Source: Stenotrophomonas pavanii (GTDB lineage: Bacteria; Pseudomonadota; Gammaproteobacteria; Xanthomonadales; Xanthomonadaceae). Taken from it: 64,000 bases of DNA. The translations under genes were made by a program, and so were the position numbers. The first letter of the stretch is position 1. Each line of letters opens with the position of its first letter. The notes below the pieces were generated by a model. The model saw only the letters and a list, made by a program, of their open reading frames with translations, did no database searches and was not told the origin of the DNA. The stretch covers positions 62,001 through 126,000 of the forward strand of contig NZ_FNFQ01000014.1 in the NCBI RefSeq assembly GCF_900101175.1. The letters are read 5' to 3'. Positions 45,069-55,168 of this stretch are shown piece by piece.

Positions 45069-45438
45069 TGTGCTGCTCCTGCGTGGCGGTGATGAACGGT
45101 CACCCTCGCATGCCACGCGTTAGCCCTGCGTCGCTCCGCCGCAGGCCGGACGTCGTCCCCGCACCCGCACGTGGACACTTCCTCGCCAGCCCGGAGCGCA
45201 TTTTTCCCTTGTTTTCAGTGGTTTCGCGCATCCGCTCGATGGACAGGGGCCGCTCACCGCGCGCGCCACTACGCCCCCATCCCCACCGCCGGCCATGTAC
45301 TGAATCGGCCTGGATATGAAAAAACATGCACTTTCCGCGCTTCGGGCTATTGGCGGCGCCCCGGAGTTGCCCTACATTGCGCTTGCCGACGGGGTTCGGC
45401 GCCGACCAAACAACCAACCGTTCACGGAACAGGAAACC
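45069..45438. other. 370-bp gene-free region with HU promoter
   Basis: No convincing gene is seen between the divergent osmC-type and HU-type starts. A possible promoter for the HU gene has TTGGCG at 45350-45355 and TACATT at 45373-45378 with 17 bp between. A short frame opening at 45316 only extends the HU gene upstream and is not favoured. Confidence 0.45.
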
Positions 45439-45837
45439 ATGGCAAAGACCGCTAAGAAGGCTGCCCCGAAGAAGGCAGTGAAGAAAGTCGCGACGAAGGC
45501 AGCCGCCAAGCCGGCCGCTCCGAAGCCGATCAAGGAAGTGCTGACCAAGTCCGGCCTGGTTGCACACATCGCTGAAGCCTCCGGCGTCGTCGCCAAGGAC
45601 GTCCGCGCTGTGCTGGCCTCGCTGGAAAGCGCCGTCGCCTCCTCCGTGCACAAGAAGGGCGCAGGCTCCTTCACCCTGCCGGGCCTGCTGAAGATCACCA
45701 CCGTCAATGTGCCGGCCAAGCCGAAGCGCAAGGGCATCAACCCGTTCACCAAGGAAGAGCAGTGGTTCGCCGCCAAGCCGGCCACCACCAAGCTGAAGGT
45801 GCGTCCGCTGAAGAAGCTGAAGGACGCCGCGCTCTAA
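45439..45837 (+). CDS. HU-family DNA-binding protein with H1-like tail
   Basis: A 132-residue nucleoid protein. The first 30 residues are rich in Lys, Ala and Pro (AKKAAPKKAVKKVATKAAA), resembling histone H1 tails. From residue 31 an HU/IHF fold follows (EVLTKSGLVAHIAEASGVV, then GAGSFTLPGLLKIT and KGINPFTKEEQ). The arm region normally ending in a Pro-bearing beta ribbon is altered (GINPFTKEEQWFAAKPATT). The ATG at 45439 follows AGGAAA. Histone-like HU variants with such tails are known in Xanthomonadaceae. A strong terminator follows. Confidence 0.92.
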   Translation: MAKTAKKAAPKKAVKKVATKAAAKPAAPKPIKEVLTKSGLVAHIAEASGVVAKDVRAVLASLESAVASSVHKKGAGSFTLPGLLKITTVNVPAKPKRKGINPFTKEEQWFAAKPATTKLKVRPLKKLKDAAL

Positions 45838-45860
45838 GCGCGCGCCCGACGCGGATTCCG

Positions 45861-45892
45861 ACGGGACGGCTCTGGCCGTCCCGTTTTTTTTT
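45861..45892 (+). terminator. Rho-independent terminator of the HU-type gene
   Basis: A perfect ten-pair stem ACGGGACGGC / GCCGTCCCGT with loop TCTG is followed by nine T residues, 24 bp past the stop codon. Confidence 0.96.
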
Positions 45893-46130
45893 GCGCGCGC
45901 CCTGCGGGGAATCCGCGCCATGCGCGGGACGTCGCCCCGGAGCAATCCGCAACACAGCGTTGCCGCACACTGCGCGATCCCCGTTCAAGCCCGTCGCCAT
46001 TGGCCGGGCGCCGCCCGGCAGGCGCTGGAACGTACCGGGTGGAACACTGCGTGCAGCGGTGGCCGTCGCCGCCGGCCGTGGCCTTGCCTATGGTGGGCAC
46101 ATCCTCCACAGCTACGGCGAGCACATCCTC

Positions 46131-46439
46131 ATGGCCAGCCCCTCCACCCGCTACCGGATCTCGGTGACCCCGATCGAAAAGGACGGGCTGCAGTGCACCG
46201 GGCGCTGCACCATCGAACTGGAACATCGCGCCAGCCGCGACCTGATGCGCCTGCTGGAAGCGGCCCCGCGTACCGCCGGCATCAGCGGCGACGAGCGCGC
46301 GACGCTGGTGATCGCCACCCAGCTGCTGCGCGACATCGTGCAGCGCCACGCCGGGACCGACGGCCACGCATTGGCGGCCATCGCCGCCCAGGTGCTGCCG
46401 GCGCTGGACGCGCTGGAGCAGCTGCCCTCCTCGCGCTGA
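46131..46439 (+). CDS. DUF3861-like protein
   Basis: A 102-residue cytosolic protein beginning STRYRISVTPIEKDG, then FEL-type CTIELEHRASRDLMRLLEAA and a helical C-terminus. This pattern resembles DUF3861, a small family of unknown function. The ATG at 46131 is used because the frame upstream crosses the HU terminator. No strong ribosome site is seen. It is followed by a lipoprotein gene 55 bp later. Confidence 0.65.
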   Translation: MASPSTRYRISVTPIEKDGLQCTGRCTIELEHRASRDLMRLLEAAPRTAGISGDERATLVIATQLLRDIVQRHAGTDGHALAAIAAQVLPALDALEQLPSSR

Positions 46440-46494
46440 TCCCCGCCCAATCGGTACACTGCCGCGCCACGGTTGCCTCGGGGAGGAGGCAGGC

Positions 46495-47049
46495 ATGCGC
46501 AGGGCCCTGTTCCAGATCATCCCGCTACTGATCGCCCCCTGGGTGCTGCCGGGCTGCTCGCGCCCGGCCGCCGAGCTAACCGGCGAACGCGCCCACGCGT
46601 CCGAGGACGTTGCGGCCACTGCGGCCACCGACCCGGCGCTTGGCCCGCAGGCGCCGGCGCTGCAGGCAAGCGACACCCCGCTGCTGGCTGCCGTCGACGA
46701 CGGCGCAGAGCCGCCTTCGACGATGCTCAACCGCTACGTCGCCGCACTGCTCAACCGCGACCGCGCTGCCAGTGACGCCGCCTGGACGATTCCGCCCGGC
46801 GATCCACGGCGCGCCGACGACGCCGCGCTGCGGCAGCTGCAGGACCTGCGCACCCTGCGCCTGCACAGCGATCCCCCGATCGCGCGCGATGATCGGCAGC
46901 CACCGCAGCTGCTTGAGGTGCCGGTGCAGGTCCGCGCGGTCACCGCCAACGGCACCTTCCGCTTCAGCGGCTGGTACCGCGTGCAGCCCAGCAGCGATGG
47001 CAGTGCCTGGCAGATCCACTCGGCGCAACTGCGCCCAACGCTGGACTGA
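46495..47049 (+). CDS. Hypothetical lipoprotein
   Basis: A 184-residue protein with a lipoprotein signal and lipobox LPGC (Cys21). Low-complexity Ala-rich sequence follows, then a C-terminal domain (TFRFSGWYRVQPSSDG). The ATG at 46495 follows a strong GGGAGGAGG ribosome site. The C-terminal half could be a small beta domain. No family is recognised. Confidence 0.75.
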   Translation: MRRALFQIIPLLIAPWVLPGCSRPAAELTGERAHASEDVAATAATDPALGPQAPALQASDTPLLAAVDDGAEPPSTMLNRYVAALLNRDRAASDAAWTIPPGDPRRADDAALRQLQDLRTLRLHSDPPIARDDRQPPQLLEVPVQVRAVTANGTFRFSGWYRVQPSSDGSAWQIHSAQLRPTLD

Positions 47050-47130
47050 ACCGTTGCTGCAGCATGCACGCGCGATTCAGCCTGCGCGGCTACTCTTTGA
47101 TCCACTCCATCCTGCTCACCGGTCACTGCC

Positions 47131-47727
47131 ATGCGCCTGCGTTCCCTGATGACCCGCCTCGCGGCCTCCACCGTGCTGATCGCTGCGGCGATCGGCGCAC
47201 AGGCCGCCCCTTCCATCTCCGGCCGCGAACTGTCCGTCGGCGCCAGCGATGTGCAGCAGTACCTGGACGGCAGCTTCCCGCGCACCCAGGACGCCCTCGG
47301 CGGCCTAATCGCGCTGACCATGAGCCACCCACAGCTGAGCCTGCCGGCCGGCGAACGGTTGAATCTGGGCATGGATGTGGCGCTGGCCACTGCCGGCGGC
47401 AGTCCAGCCAAACTGGGCACGGTCAAGCTCAGCAGCGGCCTGCGCTATGACGCGCAGACCCAGGGCTTCCACCTGCAGCAACCGAGCGTGGATGATTTCA
47501 CCCCGGCCAACCAGGGCGGCCGCCTCGACTCGCGCACCCGCAGCCTGCTCAACGCGTGGCTGAGCGACTACGCCCAGCGTGAGCCGATCTACAAGCTGGA
47601 CCCGGCCGTGGCCGGCCTGCTCGGCGCGCTGCAGGTGCAGTCGGCCCAGGTGAAGAACGGCAAGCTGGTGGTCACGTTCAACCAGAACCTGGGCAACCTG
47701 GTGCCGTCAGGCGTACTGGGTAAATAA
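47131..47727 (+). CDS. DUF1439/YceB-like periplasmic protein
   Basis: A 198-residue protein with a Sec signal ending AAAIGAQAAPS, then a DUF1439-like domain (ISGRELSVGASDVQQYLDG, later LNLGMDVALATAGG and YKLDPAVAGLLGALQVQSAQ). YceB proteins are lipid-binding-like (TULIP fold) and poorly characterised. Here there is no lipobox. The stop codon and last codons overlap a tandem 19-bp repeat. Confidence 0.75.
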   Translation: MRLRSLMTRLAASTVLIAAAIGAQAAPSISGRELSVGASDVQQYLDGSFPRTQDALGGLIALTMSHPQLSLPAGERLNLGMDVALATAGGSPAKLGTVKLSSGLRYDAQTQGFHLQQPSVDDFTPANQGGRLDSRTRSLLNAWLSDYAQREPIYKLDPAVAGLLGALQVQSAQVKNGKLVVTFNQNLGNLVPSGVLGK

Positions 47728-47847
47728 GGTCGTACCGGGTCAATGAGGTAGTGCCGGGTCAATGAGGTAGTGCCGGGTCAATGAGGTAGTGCCGGCCGCT
47801 GGCCGGCAGCGCAGTGACTGCATCTGCCGGCCAGCGGCCGGCACTAC
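47723..47847. repeat. Tandem 19-bp repeats leading into a SMAG pair
   Basis: Four 19-bp units start at 47723, 47742, 47761 and 47780. Units 2 and 3 are identical (AATGAGGTAGTGCCGGGTC); the first is degenerate and overlaps the DUF1439 stop codon, and the fourth runs into a canonical SMAG unit at 47786-47808. A facing SMAG unit is at 47824-47847. Confidence 0.85.
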
Positions 47848-47856
47848 CGGTACGCG

Positions 47857-48399
47857 TCAGGCGGCAAGCGCTTTCACTACCGCCTCGCTGAAGGCCGGAA
47901 TGTCGTCCGGCTTGCGGCTGGTGATGACGTTGCCGTCGACCACCACCTCGGAATCGCGCCATTTCGCACCTGCGTTCGCCAGATCCTGCTGCAGGGACGG
48001 CCAGGAGGTCAGCTCGCGGCCATCGGCCAGGCCGCTGTTGATCAGCAGCCACGGGCCATGGCAGATCGCCGCCACAGGCTTGCCGGCTTCATCCACCGAG
48101 CGGATGAAACCGAGCACGGCATCATCGGTACGCAGCGTGTCCGGATTGATGACGCCTCCGGGCAGCACCAGGGCATCGAAGCGCGCCGGATCCGCCTCAT
48201 CCAGCGGAATGTCGACCGCGACAGCGTCGCCCCAGTTCTTCTCTTTCCAGCCCTTGATGGTCGCTTCCTTCGCGGGCGACACCACGCTGACCCGCGCGCC
48301 CTCCGCTTCCAGCAGCCGCTTGGGCTCGGTCAGCTCGGACTGCTCGAAGCCGTGGGTGGCCAGGATGGCGATCTGCTTGCCCTTCAATCGTTCTGCCAT
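47857..48399 (-). CDS. PfpI/DJ-1 superfamily protein
   Basis: A 180-residue type-1 glutamine-amidotransferase-like protein. The nucleophile elbow is VAAICHGPW (Cys113, His114), and the N-terminal ATHGFEQSEL contains the conserved Glu. Relatives include PfpI proteases and YhbO/YajL-type deglycases for glycation or stress damage. The ATG at 48399 was chosen over an extended frame; MAERLKGKQIAIL matches the family start. Confidence 0.92.
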   Translation of the reverse strand: MAERLKGKQIAILATHGFEQSELTEPKRLLEAEGARVSVVSPAKEATIKGWKEKNWGDAVAVDIPLDEADPARFDALVLPGGVINPDTLRTDDAVLGFIRSVDEAGKPVAAICHGPWLLINSGLADGRELTSWPSLQQDLANAGAKWRDSEVVVDGNVITSRKPDDIPAFSEAVVKALAA

Positions 48400-48489
48400 G
48401 GGTGCGCTCCAGTTGGGGAGCGCACAGCGTGGACGAACCTCCCTTGCACGGCGGTGACCCTGCCGTGCACGGCAGGTGGAGAGCATCCG

Positions 48490-48510
48490 TGCCGGCCAGC
48501 GGTCGGCACC
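48490..48510. repeat. SMAG-like hairpin without GTAG
   Basis: The palindrome GTGCCGGCC / GGTCGGCAC has lost the GTAG head. It sits between the SET-domain gene stop and the PfpI gene. Confidence 0.55.
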
Positions 48511-48520
48511 GCCGGAAGGG

Positions 48521-48988
48521 TCAGCGCTTGGGCTGCAGCATGGTGCCGGTGCACTTGGGCGAGCCGCAGCGGCACTCCCAGATCTTCTTCAGCTTGGCGG
48601 TGTGGCGCTCGGCCAGGGTGATGCCGTAGTTGTAGGTCAGTTCCTCGCCGGGCGTGATGTCGCGCAGCGCCTCGATGAAGACCTTGTCGCCGCGGCTGTC
48701 GCCGTCCTCGTCTTCCTCGATCACGGCCTCGCAGTTCGGGTCGCAGCTATGGTTGATCCAGCGCGCTTCGTTGCCCTTGTAGTTGGCATCGATCACCCAG
48801 TCATCGTTGAGGGTGAACAGGAAGGTATGGCCGCTTTCGACGTCGCCGCTGTCATCGGCATCAACGTCGCCGTGGCTGCGCAGCAGGCCCTTGTACTGGA
48901 TCACGCGCTCGCCCTGCTTGATCGGGGCCACGGCGAACACACCGTTGCCATGGATGGCGGACTTGCGGGCTTGGATCTTCTTCGGCAT
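48521..48988 (-). CDS. SET domain protein (lysine methyltransferase-like)
   Basis: A 155-residue stand-alone SET domain. The start KKIQARKSAIHGNGVFAV, the cofactor motif ARWINHSCDPNCEAVI, the Tyr motif ELTYNYGI, and a post-SET-like cysteine set ECRCGSPKCTG are all present. It should bind S-adenosylmethionine and methylate lysine. Such eukaryote-like SET proteins are scattered in bacteria and conserved in Xanthomonadaceae; targets are unknown. The ATG at 48988 matches the family start; a longer frame is discounted. Confidence 0.9.
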   Translation of the reverse strand: MPKKIQARKSAIHGNGVFAVAPIKQGERVIQYKGLLRSHGDVDADDSGDVESGHTFLFTLNDDWVIDANYKGNEARWINHSCDPNCEAVIEEDEDGDSRGDKVFIEALRDITPGEELTYNYGITLAERHTAKLKKIWECRCGSPKCTGTMLQPKR

Positions 48989-49137
48989 CGGCACGGGCTG
49001 TTTGCAGCGGATGGAACCTTGATTCTCGCCCATTCCGGGTGATTTGCGAAAATCACCCCGTTGGCGCAGGATTGCGGCCCGGCAACGGCCCCGGCGTGTC
49101 CTCCCCGCCCGGCCCCAGCGCCGGCTGAATGCCCGGG

Positions 49138-49179
49138 TTGGATGGTGGCGAATAAAAGCGTACAATTTCAGTCCGCTTT
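49138..49179 (+). promoter_or_regulatory. suf operon promoter with overlapping inverted repeat
   Basis: TTGGAT at 49138-49143 and TACAAT at 49161-49166, with 17 bp between, form a good sigma-70 promoter. An inverted repeat AAAGCG (49155-49160) and CGCTTT (49174-49179) brackets the -10 element. It could be the binding site of the Rrf2 regulator that starts at 49199. Confidence 0.65.
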
Positions 49180-49198
49180 AAGAACCACTCGCATCCCC

Positions 49199-49654
49199 AT
49201 GTTGCGCGTCACCAAGCTCACCGATTACGCCACCGTCGTGCTGACCGTGCTCGCCGCCCGTCCGGGCGAGGTGCTCAGCGCCACCGAGCTGGCCGAATTC
49301 ACCGGCCTGGAGCCGCCCACCGTCAGCAAGGTCCTCAAGCCGCTGGCCCAGGCCGGCCTGGTCGAAGGCCTGCGCGGCGTCCGTGGTGGCTACCGGCTGA
49401 CCCGCCCGGCCATCGAGATCTCGCTGTTCGAGGTGGTCGAAGCAATGGAAGGGCCGCTGGCCCTGACCGAATGCAGCCACGACCACCACCAGTGCGGCAT
49501 GGCGCCCAAGTGCGGCGCGCGCAGCAGCTGGCGACTGATCAACGACGTGGTCTCCGAGGCCCTGCGCGATGTCACCCTCGCCCAGATCCTGCCCCCTCTT
49601 CCCCTTGCCGATGACGAACAGCGCCGCACCATCGCTGTCGATGTCGTCTCCTGA
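49199..49654 (+). CDS. sufR: Rrf2-type SUF system regulator
   Basis: A 151-residue Rrf2/IscR family repressor. The winged helix covers residues 3-75 ([50 protein letters not shown]). Three cysteines, Cys92, Cys99 and Cys105 in [15 protein letters not shown], are placed to hold an iron-sulfur cluster. It is the first gene of the suf operon, so it senses cluster status and autoregulates. The symbol follows use for this type in Gammaproteobacteria (SUF-associated Rrf2); it is not the cyanobacterial SufR family. Confidence 0.9.
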   Translation: MLRVTKLTDYATVVLTVLAARPGEVLSATELAEFTGLEPPTVSKVLKPLAQAGLVEGLRGVRGGYRLTRPAIEISLFEVVEAMEGPLALTECSHDHHQCGMAPKCGARSSWRLINDVVSEALRDVTLAQILPPLPLADDEQRRTIAVDVVS

Positions 49655-49670
49655 TCCACAGGCAGCCCCC

Positions 49671-51146
<1,476 letters not shown>

Positions 51147-51220
51147 GCGCCCGCCCCTGCCCCTCGCAAACGCATTCTCTTTACCGGCGGGCCCTGGCCC
51201 GCCCCACGGAAATCCCCACC

Positions 51221-51985
51221 ATGCTGAAGATCGAAAACCTCCACGCCCGCATCGGCGGCAAGGAAATCCTCAAGGGCCTGTCGCTGGATGTTAAGCCCGG
51301 CCAGGTGCACGCCATCATGGGCCCGAACGGCGCCGGCAAGTCCACCCTGGGCAATGTCCTGGCAGGCCGCGACGGCTATGAAGTCACCGAAGGCAGCGTG
51401 CAGTTCGACGGCGTCGACCTGCTGGAGCAGGACCCGGAAGCGCGCGCCGCTGCCGGCCTGTTCCTGGCCTTCCAGTACCCGGTGGAGATCCCGGGCGTGA
51501 ACAACACCTACTTCCTGCGCGCGGCACTGAACGCCCAGCGCAAGGCGCGCGGCGAGGAAGAACTCGATTCCATGCAGTTCCTCAAGCTGGTGCGCCAGAA
51601 GCTGGCCGTGCTGCACCTGAAGGACGAGCTGCTGCACCGTGGCGTGAACGAAGGCTTCTCCGGTGGCGAGAAGAAGCGCAACGAGATCTTCCAGCTGGCC
51701 GTGCTGGAACCGAAGCTGGCGATCCTGGACGAGACCGACTCGGGCCTGGACATCGACGCGCTGAAGAGCGTGGCCGACGGTGTCAACGCACTGCGTGCCG
51801 CCAACCGCTCGTTCCTGGTCATCACCCACTACCAGCGCCTGCTGGACTACATCAAGCCGGACGTGGTGCACGTGCTGGCCGATGGCCGCATCGTCAAGAC
51901 CGGTGGCCCCGAGCTGGCACTGGAACTGGAAGCGCACGGCTATGATTTCCTGAAGGACCGGGTCGTGCCCGAGGCGGCGGTCTGA
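51221..51985 (+). CDS. sufC: Fe-S assembly ATPase SufC
   Basis: A 254-residue ABC-type ATPase without membrane partners. Walker A is [14 protein letters not shown], the signature is FSGGEKKRNEIF, and Walker B is AILDETDSGLDIDAL. The ATP cycle drives the SufBCD scaffold. The ATG at 51221 is 74 bp after sufB; the long upstream frame overlaps sufB and is discounted. Its TGA overlaps the sufD ATG by one base. Confidence 0.96.
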   Translation: MLKIENLHARIGGKEILKGLSLDVKPGQVHAIMGPNGAGKSTLGNVLAGRDGYEVTEGSVQFDGVDLLEQDPEARAAAGLFLAFQYPVEIPGVNNTYFLRAALNAQRKARGEEELDSMQFLKLVRQKLAVLHLKDELLHRGVNEGFSGGEKKRNEIFQLAVLEPKLAILDETDSGLDIDALKSVADGVNALRAANRSFLVITHYQRLLDYIKPDVVHVLADGRIVKTGGPELALELEAHGYDFLKDRVVPEAAV

Positions 51986-53247
51986 TGAGCGCCCTGCTTG
52001 ACTCGATGGCCCAGGCCTTCTGCGGCAGCGATGCGCGCCGCGAAGTGCTGGATGCGGCCCTGCGTGACGGCCTGCCGGCCGCCCGCAACGAGGCCTGGAA
52101 GTACACCTCGCTGCGCCAGCTGGAACGCCGTGCGTTCGCTGCGGCACCGCTGCAGGGCCCGGCTCTGGACGCCGCCCTGCTGGGCGACATCCCGGCGCCG
52201 CGCCTGGTGTTCGTCAACGGCCGCCTGGACGCCGCGCTGAGCGACGTGCAGGCGCTGCCGGACGGCGTGCAGCTGCAGCCGCTGTCGGCCGCACTGGCCG
52301 CCGGCGAAGACGCGGTGCGTTTCCTTGGCCGCCGCTACGAGCGCAGCGAAGAGATCTTCGCCCGGCTCAACGCCGCACTGGCCGATGAAGGCGTCGTGCT
52401 GCGCGTGGATGAAGGCGTGCAGGTCGAGACGCCGCTGCAGCTGGTGTTTGCCAGCGTCGCCGGCGACACCGACCTGGCCTGGCATCACCGCCACCTGATC
52501 GAACTGCGCGCCGGCGCCAGCCTGGGCGTGGTCGAGCACCGCTTCAGCGTCGGTGATTCCGCCCACCTGGACAACACCGTGCTGCATGCCCACGTCGCCC
52601 GCGATGCCGTGCTCAAGCACGCCCGCGTGCAGGCCGGCAGCGCACGCCAGACCAGCTTCCTGCGCACCGACGCGGTGCTGGCCCGCGACGCGCAGTACCA
52701 CCGCGTGGACCTGGAACTGGGCGCCGCGCTCAGCCGCCATGAATTGAACGTCCGCCTGGAAGGCGACAACGCCCAGCTGACCGCCAATGGCGTGCTGCTC
52801 GGCAACGGCCGCCGCCATGTCGAAACCCGCCTGGGCATCGACCACATCGCGCGCGATACCGCCTGCGAACTGCTGTGGCGCGGCGTCGCCGCCAACCGCA
52901 GCCGCGTGGTGTTCCATGGTGGCATCCAGATCCGCGAAGGCGCCGACGGCACCGACGCGAACCTGTCCAACAAGAACCTGCTGCTGTCGGCCGATGCCGA
53001 GATCGACACCCAGCCGACGCTGGTGATCGACGCCGATGAAGTGAAGGCCGCGCACGGCGCGACCGTCGGCCAGCTCGATGCCAACGCGCTGTTCTACCTG
53101 CGCTCGCGCGGGCTGCCGCAGGCACAGGCGCAGGCCCTGCTGAGCGCCGCGTTCTGCCACGAACCGCTGAAGATCCTGCCGGACGCGCTGCGTGCGCAGC
53201 TGGCACGCCGCCTGGACAAGGCCCTGGCCGAGGCGGGTGTGGCATGA
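51985..53247 (+). CDS. sufD: Fe-S assembly protein SufD
   Basis: A 420-residue SufD. The N-terminal part has RNEAWKYTSLRQLERRAF, and the core beta helix has HLIELRAGASLGVVEHRF and ADEVKAAHGATVGQLDANAL with the conserved His. The C-terminal segment is FYLRSRGLPQAQAQALLSAA. It forms the scaffold with SufB and SufC and helps iron loading. Start TGATG-overlaps sufC, and end ATGA-overlaps sufS. Confidence 0.95.
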   Translation: MSALLDSMAQAFCGSDARREVLDAALRDGLPAARNEAWKYTSLRQLERRAFAAAPLQGPALDAALLGDIPAPRLVFVNGRLDAALSDVQALPDGVQLQPLSAALAAGEDAVRFLGRRYERSEEIFARLNAALADEGVVLRVDEGVQVETPLQLVFASVAGDTDLAWHHRHLIELRAGASLGVVEHRFSVGDSAHLDNTVLHAHVARDAVLKHARVQAGSARQTSFLRTDAVLARDAQYHRVDLELGAALSRHELNVRLEGDNAQLTANGVLLGNGRRHVETRLGIDHIARDTACELLWRGVAANRSRVVFHGGIQIREGADGTDANLSNKNLLLSADAEIDTQPTLVIDADEVKAAHGATVGQLDANALFYLRSRGLPQAQAQALLSAAFCHEPLKILPDALRAQLARRLDKALAEAGVA

Positions 53248-54500
53248 ACCTGTCCACCCCGCGCCCGATCGAAGAACGCACCGGCGCCCCCGACTGGGAC
53301 CGCGTGCGCCTCGACTTCCCGCTGCTGATGCGGGAAGTGCACGGCAAGCCGCTGGTCTATTTCGACAATGCCAACACCGGCCAGAAGCCGGTGCAGGTGA
53401 TCGGCGCGGTGGACGAGTTCTACCGCCGCTACAACGCCAACGTCAGCCGCGCGGTGCATGCGCTGGGCAGCGAGGCCACCGACGCCTACGAAGGCGCGCG
53501 CAACACGCTGGCGCGCTTCCTCAACGTGCGCCCCAGCGAGCTGGTGCTGTGCAGCGGCACCACCTTCGCCATCAACCTGGTGGCGTACTCGTGGGCGCTG
53601 CCGCGGCTGAAGGCCGGTGATGTGATCCTGGTGTCGCGCATGGAGCACCACGCCAACATCGTGCCGTGGCAGCTGGTCGCGCAGCGGACCGGTGCCACCA
53701 TCCGCGTGGCCGAGATCACGCCCGATGGCGCACTGGACCTGGATGCGCTGCGCACGGCGATGACCCCGGAGGTCAAGCTGCTGGCCGTTACCCACGTCTC
53801 CAATGTGCTGGGCACGGTCAACCCGGTGCGCGAGATCTGCCGCGAAGCGCGCAAGCGCGGCATCATCACCGTGGTCGATGGCTCGCAGGCCGTGCCGCAC
53901 CGCAAGGTCGACGTCGCCGCGATCGGCTGCGACTTCTACGCGATCACCGGCCACAAGATGTGCGGCCCGACCGGCACCGGCGCCTTGTGGGCGCGCCGCG
54001 AGCATCTGGATGCGATGCCGCCGTTCCTCGGTGGCGGCGAAATGATCAAGGAAGTCAGCTTCGACGGCACCGTGTTCAACGATGCCCCGCACAAATTCGA
54101 AGCCGGCACCCCGAACATCGCCGGCTTCATCGGCCTGGGTGTGGCTGCCGACTACCTGCAGCAGCTTGGGCAGGAGAACGTGGAAGCCCGCGAAGCCGAA
54201 CTGCTGGCGCACTTCACCGAAGAACTGCGCCGCGTCGATGGCCTGCGCATCATCGGCGAAGCACCGGAGAAGGCCGCCGTGGTCTCGTTCCTCATCGATG
54301 GCGCGCATGCGCACGACCTGGCGACCCTGCTTGACCTGGAAGGCGTGGCGGTGCGCTCCGGCCAGCACTGCGCACACCCGCTGCTGCAGTACTTTGGTGT
54401 GGCGGCCACCTGCCGTGCCTCGCTGGCGTTCTACAACACGCACGCCGAGATCGAGCGGTTCATGACGGCGCTGACCAAGGTGCGGAAGCTGCTGGGGTAA
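53244..54500 (+). CDS. sufS: Cysteine desulfurase SufS
   Basis: A 418-residue class V aminotransferase. The PLP lysine is Lys238 in AITGHKMCGPTGTG, and the persulfide cysteine is Cys376 in VRSGQHCAHPL. It takes sulfur from cysteine for SufBCD. Four-base overlap with sufD indicates coupling. No sufE is encoded right after it; sulfur transfer presumably uses a SufE elsewhere. A REP hairpin follows the stop codon by 12 bp. Confidence 0.95.
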   Translation: MNLSTPRPIEERTGAPDWDRVRLDFPLLMREVHGKPLVYFDNANTGQKPVQVIGAVDEFYRRYNANVSRAVHALGSEATDAYEGARNTLARFLNVRPSELVLCSGTTFAINLVAYSWALPRLKAGDVILVSRMEHHANIVPWQLVAQRTGATIRVAEITPDGALDLDALRTAMTPEVKLLAVTHVSNVLGTVNPVREICREARKRGIITVVDGSQAVPHRKVDVAAIGCDFYAITGHKMCGPTGTGALWARREHLDAMPPFLGGGEMIKEVSFDGTVFNDAPHKFEAGTPNIAGFIGLGVAADYLQQLGQENVEAREAELLAHFTEELRRVDGLRIIGEAPEKAAVVSFLIDGAHAHDLATLLDLEGVAVRSGQHCAHPLLQYFGVAATCRASLAFYNTHAEIERFMTALTKVRKLLG

Positions 54501-54512
54501 CCCCGGAAGACC

Positions 54513-54553
54513 GGGGTCAGATCCCTTTCGCATCGCGAAAGGGCTCTGACCCC
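54513..54553. repeat. GGGGTCAGA-type REP hairpin
   Basis: A 19-bp stem with one mismatch (GGGGTCAGA...CCCTTTCGC paired to its complement) and a three-base loop. It lies just past sufS and may act as a transcript end. Related hairpins are at 37046 and 55084. Confidence 0.85.
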
Positions 54554-54563
54554 AACTACCCGA

Positions 54564-55004
54564 TCACTCCTGCAGCCGCCGCACCGACGACACGCATAGT
54601 TCGGCAGGCCACTGGCCAAGATGCCCCTTGCCGCTCATCGCATCCGGCCGCGCCGCCGATACGATCCCGGTCATTTCAAAAGCCTGCTCCGTCGGCAACG
54701 TCACCGGCGCGATTCCCTCCACCCAGATGCCGTCTGCTGCCCACGGGTCACGTACCGGCGGCCCTGGATGCAGCGCCGACATTTCCCAGCCTCCGACATA
54801 GGCACCCCGCACCTTTACCAAGCGGCCCTGATAGCGGACAGGGTGCGCACGCAGTTCCTCCAGGGCGACAGGAAGTGCACGTGCCGGGTTGAACCCAGGG
54901 CAGGCAAAACTGTTGAAGGAAGCGTCCCTGCCCACGACGGAGGCATCCGTGCACGCGAGCAGGATCGACATCGCCACGATCATGCCGAGCGTAGCGACCT
55001 TCAT
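54564..55004 (-). CDS. Hypothetical lipoprotein
   Basis: A 146-residue protein with a lipobox LLAC (Cys17). The remainder contains QGRLVKVRGAYVGGWEMS, resembling an OB-like beta strand pair, and a C-terminal CVSSVRRLQE. The ATG at 55004 follows GGAGATGGGGG. An extended frame upstream runs through a REP element and is rejected. Flanked by REPs on both sides. No function is proposed. Confidence 0.7.
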   Translation of the reverse strand: MKVATLGMIVAMSILLACTDASVVGRDASFNSFACPGFNPARALPVALEELRAHPVRYQGRLVKVRGAYVGGWEMSALHPGPPVRDPWAADGIWVEGIAPVTLPTEQAFEMTGIVSAARPDAMSGKGHLGQWPAELCVSSVRRLQE

Positions 55005-55083
55005 GGCGCCCCCATCTCCGCCTTGCCAATCCATTTCTGCCTCCTGCAGGAAAGCGATGAACGGCGAGCATAGCCGGTGCTCC

Positions 55084-55124
55084 GGGGGCAGAGCTCCTCC
55101 GCGTTGCGAAAGGGATCTGACCCC
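55084..55124. repeat. GGGGTCAGA-type REP hairpin, diverged
   Basis: A decayed copy of the 54513 hairpin. The right arm GAAAGGGATCTGACCCC is intact; the left arm has several mismatches. Confidence 0.7.
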
Positions 55125-55168
55125 ACTCCCCCATTTGCGCCCGCCCACACCCCACCTAGAATGGGGCC

